Below, one piece after another: positions 10,377 through 21,735 of a DNA stretch of 64,000 nt (positions are counted from its first letter, which is position 1; each line of letters starts with the position of its first letter). Made by a program: the position numbers and the translations under genes. Below the pieces are notes generated by a model. The model saw only the letters and a program-made list of their open reading frames with translations, had not been told where the DNA came from and did not search any database. The DNA is from Lyophyllum atratum (lineage: Eukaryota > Basidiomycota > Agaricomycetes > Agaricales > Lyophyllaceae), in the NCBI GenBank assembly GCA_014905825.1, contig JACGCN010000015.1, positions 868,001-932,000 on the forward strand. The letters run 5' to 3'.

Positions 10377-10881
10377 CAGGTACTGTCTCACTCTGGCTCT
10401 CAATATCAACAGTGTTTTCGACGTCGACATGGTCATGTTGTGGCCACCAGACCCCTATTGCTGCTCGTCCCCCGAGTTTTACGGTTATCTCAATTGTACA
10501 GTTCACGTTCTGATATCCCTCGTGAGCCTCCCCGTCATGAATGCTGCGATGGCCGACGGGCTGGATATTCGCAAAGAAGGTGTAGCTTCGTACGTTTATA
10601 ACTGTCGCATGATCTTTATAGCGCTGGAGCTCACTGGTTATTCAAGTCGACGGTTTCTGGTTTATCGACAACGTCCACATCCTCAACAGCGGCCTCTTGG
10701 CGTTGCGAGGAGGTGGAGGTAGTAGTCGTACTCGTGAAAGTGGAACGGCCGCGGAGATAGTGTGCGCCGGTACCTAGGACATCTTCTGAACATTTCATCA
10801 TTTCATGCAATCGATCCCCCGTCCTTCCTTCTTTCCACTTCCTCAGACCACTGAGGTAGCCTCTTATTACAAGGGCCTTCC
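10377..10881. other. Intergenic stretch
   Basis: No supportable gene. Only short frames without domains are present. Confidence 0.4.
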
Positions 10882-11403
10882 TTGCAATCCATCGAGACTA
10901 ATAGTAATAATTCGCTTTACCTCGATGGTACGACTACAAATCCACACCAGATCTTATCATCGTCGTCCAAGTTCTATCTCGCAGGCATCTATTGGCATAT
11001 CAACTGGGACCAGGTTTACCAGACTGCTTCCTCAATCAAGGAGCAACCTTGTACCTCCAATAAGGACGAGTTCTCAGGTGGTTGCAACGTAATTTGTCCC
11101 GTCATATTTGAGAATGGCACAAGCTGGGCACTTCGTGTCCGACACGGCATGGCGCCCGTTGAGCCCACGCTCACAACGATGGATGTACCCAGTATACCCA
11201 TCGCGACTGTGCATGCTTGGTCGGACAGCAAGGATGGAGATGGCGTTGCAACGCCCTATATCCTATCGACTGGATCGAGACAGGCCCGTTTGGCCAACTT
11301 GCGAGAGCGCCGCCTTAGACATCCTGACGGTGCTCGAGATCCCATTCTTTGTAATTTGCTCGAGATCCCATTCTTTGTAATTACTCCTCCATGTAACTTG
11401 TAA
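10882..11403 (+). pseudogene. Aminoglycoside-phosphotransferase-like (APH) gene, truncated and frameshifted
   Basis: The frame resembles the N-lobe of fungal APH-fold kinases: INWDQVYQTASS, GGCNVICPVIFENGTSWALRVRHG (the ATP-lysine-bearing strand region), PIATVHAWSD and GDGVATPYIL. After PYIL the expected DW(I/V)E hinge appears only in another frame (DWIETGPFGQL), so a one-base shift breaks the reading frame near 11,265-11,275. The catalytic loop and metal-binding region of the C-lobe are absent altogether. A perfect 26-bp tandem duplication at 11331-11382 follows. An active member would phosphorylate a small molecule or protein, but this copy cannot. A chain of unrecognised introns is possible but unlikely given the missing C-lobe. 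Confidence 0.55.
11331..11382 (+). repeat. Perfect 26-bp tandem duplication
   Basis: The unit tgctcgagatcccattcttt plus gtaatt occurs twice back to back (11331-11356, 11357-11382) at the broken end of the APH-like gene. Confidence 0.95.
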
Positions 11404-11499
11404 TACGAAGTAAGGTTCTATCATGGTCTATGTACTCCTTCATAGGACTCGAGTCGCGTTCAAATCAAATGATAAGCGGTTACCGTCCATATCATTGAT

Positions 11500-13222
11500 A
11501 AAGCGTCGTAAAGCGTAGATGGAGCAGAAAAAAGCCACCATTCTTACTGCATGCACTCTCCATCAATAACTTTGACCTCAGCAACATAGTCCCTGAGCTG
11601 ATTTGCGATCGCAAGGGGTATATCGAACTGGAATTCGAGCAATGCAAGCGGGGTCGATGCCTGGCTTCGCCCGCGCGCAAGGACAACAATGTCATCCAAT
11701 ATCACTTCTTCGATTTCAAAGATCCTCGGCGGTTCGGTGTCCCCTTCACCGAATGAGATGATTTTTAGGCATGGGCAGATAAGTGGTGCGCGGGCCCCTG
11801 TATCTTGATAGAATATTGAAGGTGGGGTTATTAGTAGCGTGGAGAGTAGTCTGGGATGAATCGCGTTGTATGCAACCCTGAGATTCTCGAGGCTACTAAG
11901 TTGCGTTAAGAGCTCAACCACTTCTTCTGGTGAAAGGATGTCGAAAACGTCACGGCGGAGTTCCAAGGTACTAAAACGCGAGATGTCGAAGAATTTCTGT
12001 AGTTCGAGGAGAAAGGTCATTCGATATGAGAGGATTCCCGCTCGATGGTGTATCATCTCTATCTTGTCCGGTATTTCTCCTGATTGAAGGGATAAGGTGT
12101 TTGTATTCTTCATCACAAGTGTACACGCTTCCGGGCTCGTCAAATCCTCTGTCAGCGGACAGAGCCCCCGAAAACAGAATTAAACGTAAGTCTCGGGTGG
12201 TAAAGAGATCAAGGGGAGGATGGAGCGGCTAAGCTCTAGCCCATCGAGGAAAAGTTCACGAAGAGAAGGAAGAGCGATAGCAGGTATGCGGGAAGAATTG
12301 TGTGTTGGGAGTATAAACATATTCCGCAACGATATATATTCCAGCTGTGGGGACAATCGGATCATGTCGTGGATGTCCTGCTGCGATGGACAGTGTCGCA
12401 GTGACAGGCCTCGGATGTCATATAACGACAGGAATGTCAAGTTGCCAGAGATTGCACTCCAGGGCACAGCGACACAATGGAGTCTTAGCATCCTCAACTT
12501 GAAGCGTACATCGGGTGGCACATGAATGAACGTCTGTTGTGCATCGACATTCATAAGGGACAAACTTGTCAAGCTCGTAAGGTCGGCTCCAAGCTGGCTG
12601 AATAACTTTTTACATTCGTCAACACGGCGGAGTGAGATGTCGATTGATACGATGCGCGATGCATACGTTGTGAGGTCGCGCCACGGGAGCCTTAGCCTGG
12701 GATTGCAAGGCTCAGTGATGATACTGAGGTCGCGGTTGCCTGAACGGAGCAGATATTCCTTCGCCATCTTGGGGTTCGCTAGGTCAATCCGCTGCCAGAG
12801 TGGAGGAAAGTTGACTGATATCATGCGCCAACGGCGACAGGTTTGAGAAAATGCCATTCGGTTGGGGCGTTCGCTTGGGCTACAAGGCGTAAGAGCGCAT
12901 ATTTCGAAGATATGCTCAAGGATTTCAGACGGGATTATTGAGATTATAGAGGCAGTCTCGTTCAAAGGAAGGGAACCTGACATTGCAAGAAGGTGTGACG
13001 AGTATGTGAGTCCAATGGTGTGTCCAGCGTCGTTCAACAAGTAGGTGATGGCGAAAGCGATAAAGAAGGGCTGACCTGGGCCTTCCTGTCAGACGTGGTA
13101 TAGCAGGCCACCGCTAATAATGACCTTGATGCGGCAGTGCTAACTCGCCTTGGTGTCTGTCAATGCTGAGCTGTACAATGTGGTCGTCAACGTTGAGAAG
13201 AGTTGCTTGCTGTTGTTTGATC
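11500..13222 (-). repeat. Inverted-duplication arm A (partner of 22836-24590)
   Basis: The arm covers F-box copy A with its flanks. Beyond the coding region, the 5' side shares the ctacttgttgaacgacgctg block and the gagaagagttgcttgctgtt block with arm B in opposite orientation. The 3' side shares the ctttacgac block. Boundaries are approximate. Confidence 0.8.
11544..12983 (-). pseudogene. F-box/LRR-like protein, copy A, interrupted by one nonsense codon
   Basis: Read leftward from an ATG at 12983, the frame encodes an N-terminal F-box (IPSEILEHIFEIC, then CRRWRMISVNFPPLWQRIDL) and a long leucine-rich, degenerate LRR region. F-box proteins recruit substrates to SCF ubiquitin ligases. The frame meets TAA at 12180-12182 and then continues open, in the same frame and still matching copy B residue for residue, to 11544. 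At the stop, copy B (23092-24543) reads His-Leu-Arg where A reads stop-Phe-Cys, with no length change, so this is a point-mutated codon and not a frameshift. Without the stop the protein would be 479 residues (copy B has 483). The first part could still be made as a 267-residue truncated F-box protein. Confidence 0.8.
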
Positions 13223-13293
13223 TTGACTTCAATTCGACACAGCCTGAACCCGATCCTACCTGATCAGAATTTCCGTCTTTATTCTCAGCCGCC

Positions 13294-13581
13294 ATGGCGT
13301 TGAACTTGAACTACGATCTGAACACATACTTGGCTGTTACGCTATCTTCTGAATCGCTGTTTTCCGGCGAGCCCTCGCAGCTTGCGAGAGTTCATCCTGC
13401 CGTCGCACATGTCGGCCAGGTCGGCCAGCTGCAGGATATCCAGATCTTTAGCGTTCCAACAGCTGTTTGGGAGAGTGTTCGCGATGATGTGCTGGAGAAG
13501 TTGAGAGAAGGCGACGGAGTTGCGAGAGTTGATGTGCAAAAGGTGGAGGCCAGGACCAAGGGAGGTGGAGACGAGCTATAG
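13294..13581 (+). CDS. Small single-exon protein of unknown function
   Basis: A 95-residue frame with ATG in good context (gccgccATGG). It has no signal peptide or membrane helix. Its second half (HVGQVGQLQDIQIFSVP, then WESVRDDVLEKLREGDGVARVDVQ) suggests an alternating beta-alpha-beta fold, and it ends in KGGGDEL, which is not a canonical KDEL/HDEL signal. It starts about 310 bp from copy A of the F-box gene and is read away from it. I cannot name the family. Confidence 0.55.
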   Translation: MALNLNYDLNTYLAVTLSSESLFSGEPSQLARVHPAVAHVGQVGQLQDIQIFSVPTAVWESVRDDVLEKLREGDGVARVDVQKVEARTKGGGDEL

Positions 13582-14903
13582 ACTCTTGATAACGACAGGT
13601 CGACTAGAGAAGGTTCGTGCATACAAACTTGATTTTTCATCGCTTCTCTCCAGAAGGCTCTCAAAAATATGTAAATTAGAGCTGTAGAATACCCAGAACA
13701 CCTTTGCAGGGGATCCTTCGATGCTGAGTCCAGCGTGGTCCAACGGACCCATCTCCCCCGCTGGTCGGCATCGGAACCAACCAAAGTTTCCTAAGGGCTT
13801 TCTCTTCCTTGCGCTCCAGTACAAATGCACACTATATCCTATTTCCAACCTACTGCTGGTTTGCGCCGAAATAGCGTGGGGCATACACAATCGAGACGAG
13901 AAATTCACTGTCACTAAACTCTGGCGTAACCTTTGAAACCTCTTCATCCACGGACGAGTTCACTTTGTGCGCAGATCTGCAATGCTCGGCGGCCTTATAA
14001 TTAGATCCTATCAGATCTCTCTCGGAGTGGTCCTTTCTCACTGTCTAATATTGTGCGGAGGAGGGAGCGGAGGCATCCTGAGCGCGTCTCCGCACAACCA
14101 GCATAGCGGGATACGACCATACGCCCATCCAGGAAACCTCAAAAATATGCAGCCTTGACATTGTGGACTTTCTTCGTTTGCAAGATTTTGGTGGATCCTG
14201 CAGGCGCTTTCGGAAAGTTCATTAGTAGCGGTTTCCTCGTCGCAGATGGTCTCGCTCTTATAAACATCTGGAAGACGAAATGTCTTCGAGCATATTCGCC
14301 ATGCGAACCTGCGCGGTTACAGTGTCCCACAATTCTAGTTACTCGCAGGACACGATTGCTTTTCGATGTACCGAGATCCACTGCTTATGAACTTGAAGCC
14401 TCATGAAGCAACGGCCGATTCAAAGTTGGGGACCGCGAATATACCGCTTTCGCTATGAGAGCATCAACTCCCTTTCAGTTTTGTGTAGTATATTTCTGTG
14501 CTGCGTACGATGGCACACAGCAACGCCTGATCAGAACGAATACATCCACCTTTTCAATGGAGTCGATTTTGCTTCGGTCGCGAGGATGATGGACTGTCTG
14601 ACATGGCTCGGGCCGCGTCTGTGACATGCAGCATCCGAGTCATGAAGAAGCGTCTATGATGGTCTAAATATGGAATGAGGCTGAACATGTGTCTTCAGAC
14701 GAGGCAGTGAACACAGCAATACATCGATTGTGATACCCAGTGTACGCAGTACAGCTATTCACATCGATACAAATGTGCTACTCGAAATAGAAGCCCATCT
14801 TTTCTCTCTCTCGAATTTCTTTCTGTTAAACTTGTTTTGTCGAGTCTTGCGCGCCGGCGCGCTAGTGGCGGTCAACGGCGGTGGTCAGTCCCTTGTCAAG
14901 CCA
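13582..14903. other. Gene-free stretch
   Basis: Short overlapping frames on both strands show no domain, splice chain or repeat I can support. Confidence 0.4.
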
Positions 14904-15563
14904 TCAGGGACCTGACTGGCGCCTGAGGGGTGGGGTGAGACCTTGTTCAAGGTCGGGCGGGCGGTGGAGCGGTGCTGACGTGTGCCGGAAGGGAATGTAC
15001 GCGATGCGTTCTGGTCGCTGGATAACCGACTCGAGACTAAAAGATTCGTTGTCAAGGTTGTGCCGGATTAATTCTGGGTCGAGAGCAGTGGTGGAAGGTG
15101 CTGAGGGAGTAGTGTCGGAAGGTGGAGTCGTGAAAGAAGTCGTAACGAAGATGTAACTTGAAATGGAGGTGAGAATAATATTCTCGATGTTGAACTTGGT
15201 ATCCGAGCCTTGGCTGAAGCTAGTGGCGATCCCTAACAGTATCGCGTGAAGGATGGAGCACCCCGCTTCGCGAACGAAGCCATAAAGTGCTTTGCGACCT
15301 GGCAAAGCTGGCTGTATTACGCAACCTAGACGCTGGGCAGCGTGGACGAGACGCTGTCTGATGGTTAAGTGGCGGGAATGCGCCGGTGATGCCGCGCGAG
15401 TAGGGAAGGTGGTGCCTATGTGTGCAGTGTGGGCCGTGGTGGTGTGAATATGGAATATGGGTGGGTGGTGAATATTGCCGATAAATGGATGTGAGGTTTT
15501 CTTGATAAGTATGACGGCGAGGATAAGAGCGATAAAACATTTGCCGTAGATATTCATGATCAT
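14904..15563 (-). CDS. Hypothetical protein with N-terminal hydrophobic segment
   Basis: A 219-residue frame begins with a possible signal anchor (GKCFIALILAVILIKK) and a His/Thr-rich stretch, then a Ser/Thr/Pro-rich middle and an arginine-rich end. No family is recognised and there is no supporting neighbour. It could be a genuine lineage-specific membrane or secreted protein or a chance open frame. Confidence 0.3.
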   Translation of the reverse strand: MIMNIYGKCFIALILAVILIKKTSHPFIGNIHHPPIFHIHTTTAHTAHIGTTFPTRAASPAHSRHLTIRQRLVHAAQRLGCVIQPALPGRKALYGFVREAGCSILHAILLGIATSFSQGSDTKFNIENIILTSISSYIFVTTSFTTPPSDTTPSAPSTTALDPELIRHNLDNESFSLESVIQRPERIAYIPFRHTSAPLHRPPDLEQGLTPPLRRQSGP

Positions 15564-18102
15564 GTAGAGCTTAATGAGCCAACAATCTTACGACCCATGC
15601 CTTTATATACATTCGAGATTTAGACGCGAGAAGTAGAAAATATTTTTCATTGAAAAGGTACGAGTACTATCACACATCTGCGTATGGACCGATAATCCGT
15701 GGAAGGCGGGCCAGACGCGCAACCACCAGATCCATCGAAGCCCTAGACTTGTACCACACGAAATTCCCGCAGCCGATTTAAGATCTCGGGGGCACAAACT
15801 TGCATCTCGATTCAGTTGTACGAAACGGTAGGACGTAAATATTCCTCGCATCGTTGAGGCGTAGGTCATCGATGGCGTTTTCCTGACCCGTGCTTCGTAA
15901 CAATATAGCGCTCTGGAGTTCCACATGTTTGAAGGCTCTGCAGTACTCGTTGCCACGAGATGACCGATACCTGAGAACCTTCTTCTGTAAAACGGGGTAA
16001 AAAAATGGTCTACTGACCTTGAGGTTGTCGGATAAAAGGGTGTATCTTGTCACACAAACTTCATGGACAGTGACGCTCTCCGAAATGCTGCTATATCATG
16101 CTGCTATATCGGGCCTAGACGGTGGGCGTACAGTATGTTTAAAGCTGTCCATGACAGTATCTCGAAGGTTCTATGGGTGCCTGTGAGCGCCTATGGGGAC
16201 ATATTTGCTCATGGTAGCCTCTATGGGAGCCTGAATTCGCGAAGAGTGATCTCGAGAACTCAGCTCAAAGTAGGATAATTGGGACGACCAAGTGGAAGCT
16301 GGTTAGCGCGGCTGGAAACTGCGGGACTGATATGAGGATTATAACCGAGGGAAACACCGATTCGCTCACGGTAGTACCTTGAGGATGATAGAAAAATCAA
16401 CTGAATCGATATGAATGGTTCTTAAAGCTTGGGCATCTTATCTCGTTCGTGGCGTTTCTGACGAAAAGAATGGAAAGATTTTATTCCAGTCGCGGGACGG
16501 GCTGCTGGTGGTACCATGACTCATACAGCCCGCCGTCAAGTCCATGCTGTCCTCCTGGTATGGCACTGCCGTCCAGCGAACTAAGAGCTGATAAGAAAGT
16601 CACAAGGCAGAAATCAACCATTACCAACAGCATCGACAAGATTTGGGGTTTCCGATGACGGCTGTATCCGTTCCCCACATCCCCCACCGTCGGAGGCGGG
16701 TGCGATACATCTCACTGCCTCGGTAGACTGGTCAGATTCGTGCGATGAGGATACGCAAAGAACTACGGAGAAGGATCCGATGTTTGCCAAAATGCTGACC
16801 TCTAAACCGGCTGCATATGCTTTTTTGGCAGGAAGAACCTTGGCGCGTGCGAGAAATAAAATGACTTACAAAGAGACGTGCGTTGTCTAAGAGCAGAGAG
16901 TCGCTCGATTAGTCTAGACATCGACAGATCGATGAAAGCGTCACATACAGCTTTGCTATCTTCAGTAGGCAGCTGTATATCGCAAGGAGATCTAGAAAGT
17001 TCGCTACTCAAAGAAGATGGGTTCGAGGTGTGGAGATAGATATTGCGAAGTTAATCTCGGGGTTGGTGGGCTGGATGGTACATCGCCTTCAAGCCAGCGC
17101 ACCGATACGGAGCCAATGCAAGATCTATCTTTCGCTAGTATACGTCCACATGACTCTGCACATGAGCGAACAAGAACCTCCTGGAACATTCAGCGTAGGT
17201 ATATGCGAACACTGCCAGAAAACACGACTGACTTCTGCTGTGCAAACACGCGTTCGGAATCGGATCGTTGAGACGGCCGCCATGTCCTTGAGAAAGAACA
17301 TCTATCGGTCCGACCTTCGCGTAGGCTGTGAGCTTGATTATATACGGTGCTTCAGCTTCTTCAGCTCCCCAGAACAAGACTTAGAGATGGCGGTGTACAA
17401 TTTCGGAAGCTCAGGATAACGATGTTGTGTGTGGAGACGAAGTCAGGACTGCTGTCACGAACACGAGGTGTCACAGAAGGTGTCATAAGTCACATCTAGG
17501 CACGCGACGCGAACGGCAAGCGAACGGAGGAACGACTGATGGAGTCTGTCTAGGAGAGACTACATACGAGCGATGTGATACCTTTTGGTTCTCCTCAGCA
17601 GATAGAACAACACAAAGTATGCTGCGCACGCATCACGGACAATGTATACATGATGCAAATTCAATCTCACTACTGTTACACAATTTGCTACAACGGGTTA
17701 CCGAAATCGAGAAATCTACATACGTTGCCCACCGGGCACTTTCTGTGTGTGCATGGAACCAAATAGGTAAAGGTATAAGTATAGAAAAAACCCGCCATCC
17801 TCAATGCGCTAGGCCACGGATGGAAATAGAAATGGTGCTTCGTAACTCGACGAAGCCCATGAAGGTAGGTGCATAGTATGTGTAACAGTTCGAAGAAAAC
17901 CTGCTTCTGAATCTTCATCGGCGGCGGGGGATCCAGTTCCCAAGGTCAATAGAGGTAGTGTGCAAAAGGAGTACAAGCCGGACTGGCGACTCGAGTCCGG
18001 GAGAGACGAAACGATATAGCCGTCGAACGAAGGAAGCGGCAAAGGGACGAAAGGAATACAGATGAGGATGGAATGAAATTGAGAGCCTCAGGTCAGGAAT
18101 CG
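15564..18102. other. Long gene-free stretch
   Basis: About 2.5 kb with frames below 150 residues and none with a recognisable domain. A small duplication (tgctgctatatc, then atgctgctatatc) lies near 16,088-16,112. No transposon remnant was recognised. Confidence 0.45.
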
Positions 18103-18645
18103 TCATAGCGAGCCCGCATGTTTTGAAGCAGCAGACTTTTTCAATCCATGGTGCTTCAAACTGCCGGCGCGCACGGGGGCGGGACGTGGAGCTGGGACGC
18201 GCGGAGTAGCAACAGCAAGCGGCGCCTGCACCTGCGTGGACACAACGGGCGACTTCGCAGCAGGGGCGGCGATGGGGATAGTGTGGTTTTGCAAAAAGGC
18301 GTTTTCCGTCGCGTCCCGGCGGGCAAGTGCCCGAACCTGCACCTGCACTGAGCGGGCGGCGCGACGACGCTGAAGAGCCTGGAAACGATCGGCGCGGCCA
18401 ACGAACTCGTCAGATTCAGCGGGGAGGATAACGCTTCTGGAGCTGTGGGTGGGAGCGAGGCCGAGGTTATGGCGGAGATAGAAGCGACCGAGGAGACTGC
18501 GCGGCCCTACCGCTGGGACGGGCTTGGCGACGACTACGCGTGCCGATGCGGACTCGATACTGGTTGGGAAGGCGCTGGCGAGGGTGAAGAGGGATAGGAA
18601 GAGGGCGAGGAGGGTGAAGAGGGTGGGTGTGGAGGTGGTCATCAT
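18103..18645 (-). CDS. Small secreted arginine-rich protein
   Basis: From the ATG at 18645 the frame gives 180 residues. An N-terminal signal peptide is clear (MMTTSTPTLFTLLALFLSLF, cleavage probably after ASA or SAF near residue 27). The mature part is strongly basic, with RRRAARS and ALARRD clusters that could be dibasic processing sites, then an Ala/Pro/Val-rich tail ending in HHGLKKSAASKHAGSL. It has almost no cysteines, so it is not a hydrophobin or a disulfide-rich effector. The frame is also open upstream to 18879, but the signal peptide decides the start. Function is unknown; a wall-associated or secreted basic peptide precursor is possible. Confidence 0.6.
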   Translation of the reverse strand: MMTTSTPTLFTLLALFLSLFTLASAFPTSIESASARVVVAKPVPAVGPRSLLGRFYLRHNLGLAPTHSSRSVILPAESDEFVGRADRFQALQRRRAARSVQVQVRALARRDATENAFLQNHTIPIAAPAAKSPVVSTQVQAPLAVATPRVPAPRPAPVRAGSLKHHGLKKSAASKHAGSL

Positions 18646-19009
18646 GGTTGGTTTGTTCCGATGGAATGAGTGTTGGGTTCGAGCGAGGTTGAAGGTTTTG
18701 AGATTCTCAATAAATTCGTGGAAGCCGGCCGCGAAGTATGAAGCAGTGAGAGTGATATTTCCTGCACAGCGGACGTCGAGATGAGGGAAGAAACAAGAAT
18801 GAATACAGAGGCAGGCGTGGGTTGGTTTTAAGGATTCAGACTGATCGAAGTCGAAGGCAACAAGAATGACTGACGTCAAACTTTGTTGCCACTGTCATCC
18901 TAATCTGGGCAACCGCGCATACCGGAAATGTCTTCTAAGGTATGATTCCATTATGTAGCTGTTAAGGATGTATGTAAGATGGGAGTGTGTATATCTTAGC
19001 GGAAATAAT
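18646..19009. other. Intergenic stretch
   Basis: Promoter side of the secreted basic protein and 3' flank of SUV3. Nothing else is recognised. Confidence 0.4.
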
Positions 19010-21601
19010 TTAGGCCCCCATCACCTTCACCTGTGCATGCTCTTTCTGCTCCAGGAGTTCCCTCCTAGTAGTATGAGGAATCCGCCTCGACCTCTCTCTC
19101 TGCGCCGTCAGATGCTCCTTCCAACTCTTCCCAGCGGGCTGATTCTTCGTCAACGCCTGCAACGTCCACTCCAACGCCCTCTCCACCCTCCCCTTCAGCA
19201 CCGTCACCTCCTCATGACAACTCCATACCACTGGCTGTCTGAAGCTCATCCAGACATACACCACTAACGCCTTATGGAACGACTCCAACGCTAACAGCAT
19301 CTCCGACGATGGCCTCCCCTTCCCCTGCCCCCGCATCCTCTCCTCAATCCTCTCCAAATTCTCCAGCAGGTCCGTACACTCAAGGGCAGCAGACAAATCC
19401 ACCTCCATCTCCTCCCCAAACATCTCCAAGAACCGCGTCACAAGCACCATACACGCCGGGTCTCTCCACGCAATGGGCGCCTGAGCCACCATCAGCCGGT
19501 CCGCAAGCGGAAGTTTCGCCCCCACCCTGTCCACAAGCTCGCACGTCTGCCTCTGCCTTTCTGTGATCTCCTCCGTGTACCGCAGTATCGGCGGTAACTT
19601 TGAGATATAGAGATGCGCATCGAAGACGGCTTGCATGCTACAATCGGGTGGCATGGCGAAGGCGAAGGCGTTGAAACTCTCCTTCGTATGTCCGAGACGT
19701 GCGAATTTGAGGGGGGCGACGGGGATGTCGAGGGTGCGGCGGATGAAGTCGACGTCGGCAGGGAAGAGAGCGGTGGTGAAGCCGGCGGCTTGGAGGCCGT
19801 AGCGTCCGGCACGCCCTGCGATTTGCTTGGTTTGCGAAACGGAGAGATAGCGTTCGCTTGTTCCATCAAATTTACGAACTGCTTCGAAGATGACGCGGCG
19901 GATTTTACTGTTGGGGATGGGGGCTTAGTATCTAGTGGGATGTAAAATAGTTGAGATAACTTACAGGTTCAGACCCATACCGATGGCGTCACTACCGATG
20001 AGGATGTCGTAGCCACTATCGGGGTCATTGAACAGAGCGGCCTGCTCGCTGCGAATTTCGGGTGGAAGCATGCCATAGACGACTGCACATCGCATCGAAC
20101 TCATGCTTTCAATCCTGCGCTTGATGGCAAAGATGTTGTTCCGGCTGAAGGTCACGATGCAATCCCCCTTCCGCACGCGGCTGAAGTCTCCCTCCAAGCT
20201 CTCCTCCTCCACCTGAAGCGGTGACAGCCGCTCATACCGGTTCACGATAAGCTCGTCCCCAGTATCCTTCAACAGCTCCCTGATAACCGGCACCGCCGTC
20301 TCCTCTCCACACAAGTGCAACTCCTTCGCAGACAGGCCCAACACGGCCCTCGTCCACCCGCTGCCCCGAGCCTCATCGGCGATCATCTGAATCTCATCCA
20401 CCACCGCCACGTCATACATCTTGCGGAAACCCAACATCTCCACCGTACACGACAGCAGCGGTGCGCCCTCCGCCACTATCTTCTGCTCTTCCCCCGTCAC
20501 CATGTTACACAACCGCGCGTGTTTGGGATTCCCCAGCTTTCGCACCGCCGGCGCCTTCTCCCCGATATCCAAGGACGAGTCCACCCCTTCCGTCGAGCTT
20601 ACGGGTACTTCCACCTCGGCGTCCTGGTCCATCCCCAGGGGCACTATCTGACCCAGGTTCAACCGCTCCCAGATCTCGTGCGCGAGCAGCCGCAACGGAC
20701 CAGCGTACACCCCCGACCCCGCTGCAGCCAGAGCCCGAAGTGCATTATGCGTCTTCCCGCTATTCGTCGGGCCCACGTGCATGATAACCTTCCTGTGTAA
20801 CTTCCGTGCGCCCGGAAACTCCTCGGCGGGGTACGACCTGTCCGCGGCACGGGCGAGAGTCTGGATGCGTTCCACTGTTGTGGGTAAGAGACCGGAATCA
20901 TGGAGAGGGGCTGCGTGTGCGGGTTGGGAGGCCCAGGTGAAGAGGATGGTGGAGTAGATGATGTCCGCGTTCGTGGGGGAGGGTGGGCCGGCGTTTCCGT
21001 CAGCAGACTCCTGTATGAACCGAGAGAGTGCGTAGAGCTCGTGCCCCTCGGGCGTGGAGAGGCTCCCCGACTGAACGGCGCGTACGAAAGCGGAGAGCAG
21101 GGGTTTTACTTCGTTTGCTGGGATGCCGAACGACTCGAGGCGCCGTTGGAGCCCGCGGTGCCGGGACCAGCTTTCGACTCCGGTCTCGAAGATGGCGGGG
21201 ATGTTGGTTGGGTCGACGCGGGGGCTCGATTTGGTGGGTGAAGCCACGGGGTCACGGGCGGACCCTGTATGTTCCCAAAGCTGGAATGTTGGTCGGGGCT
21301 GTGAGTGCCAGTCCTTCTTCTTCGATACGCCGGAACGGAAAGGAGGTGGTCTGGAAGAACTGCTAGGATCTCCCAACCCATTTCCGCTGAATTGACGCGG
21401 GATATCTCTAGCGCCCTTGTCTGAGTTCTTGACGATATTATCCCAGCTCCCTGGGGAGCGTTTGCTCTTGGCAGAAGCTGAACCTGTGCGGTGGCGTCTA
21501 AAAGACAGGCTAGCAAGGGTCCTCCATGATTCTGACTTGGTCCCTACGAGAGCATGGCGGCACTGTGAACATACAGAGAGCGTCAGTGGCAGCATACCCA
21601 C
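19010..21601 (-). CDS. SUV3: Mitochondrial ATP-dependent RNA helicase SUV3
   Basis: Exons 21601-19965 and 19907-19010 (57-nt intron GTAAGT...CAACAG) encode 844 residues. The basic N terminus suits mitochondrial import. Superfamily-2 helicase motifs are in order: Walker A HVGPTNSGKT (about 275-284), DEIQ box (402-405), GSDAIGMGLNL (motif V, spanning the intron) and QIAGRAGRYG (motif VI, start of exon 2). The C-terminal SUV3 domain follows. SUV3 unwinds RNA in the mitochondrial degradosome with the exoribonuclease Dss1 and is needed for turnover of introns and aberrant transcripts. It diverges from the mS33 gene across about 134 bp. The start may be the ATG at 21601 or the one two codons downstream, and a small upstream intron ending TTCACAG cannot be excluded. 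Confidence 0.93.
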
Positions 21602-21735
21602 ATGGGAGTCACCGTTAAGGATAAATTTAAAATTTCGGATGTTGTTTGTCCCTGTGTCATTCCGACGTTCTCCTGCCAGTGGTCAACTTCAACGTCGCCG
21701 GCACCGGTCCCAGCACCGAGCCCAACTATAAGGCC
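21602..21735. promoter_or_regulatory. Bidirectional promoter between SUV3 and mS33
   Basis: Only 134 bp separate the two divergent start codons, so both genes must share control DNA. I see no clear TATA box on either side. Confidence 0.55.

Noticed and set aside
20315..21516. Plus-strand and alternative-frame ORFs across SUV3
   Set aside because: They lie antisense or out of frame to the helicase motifs and show only GC-driven composition.
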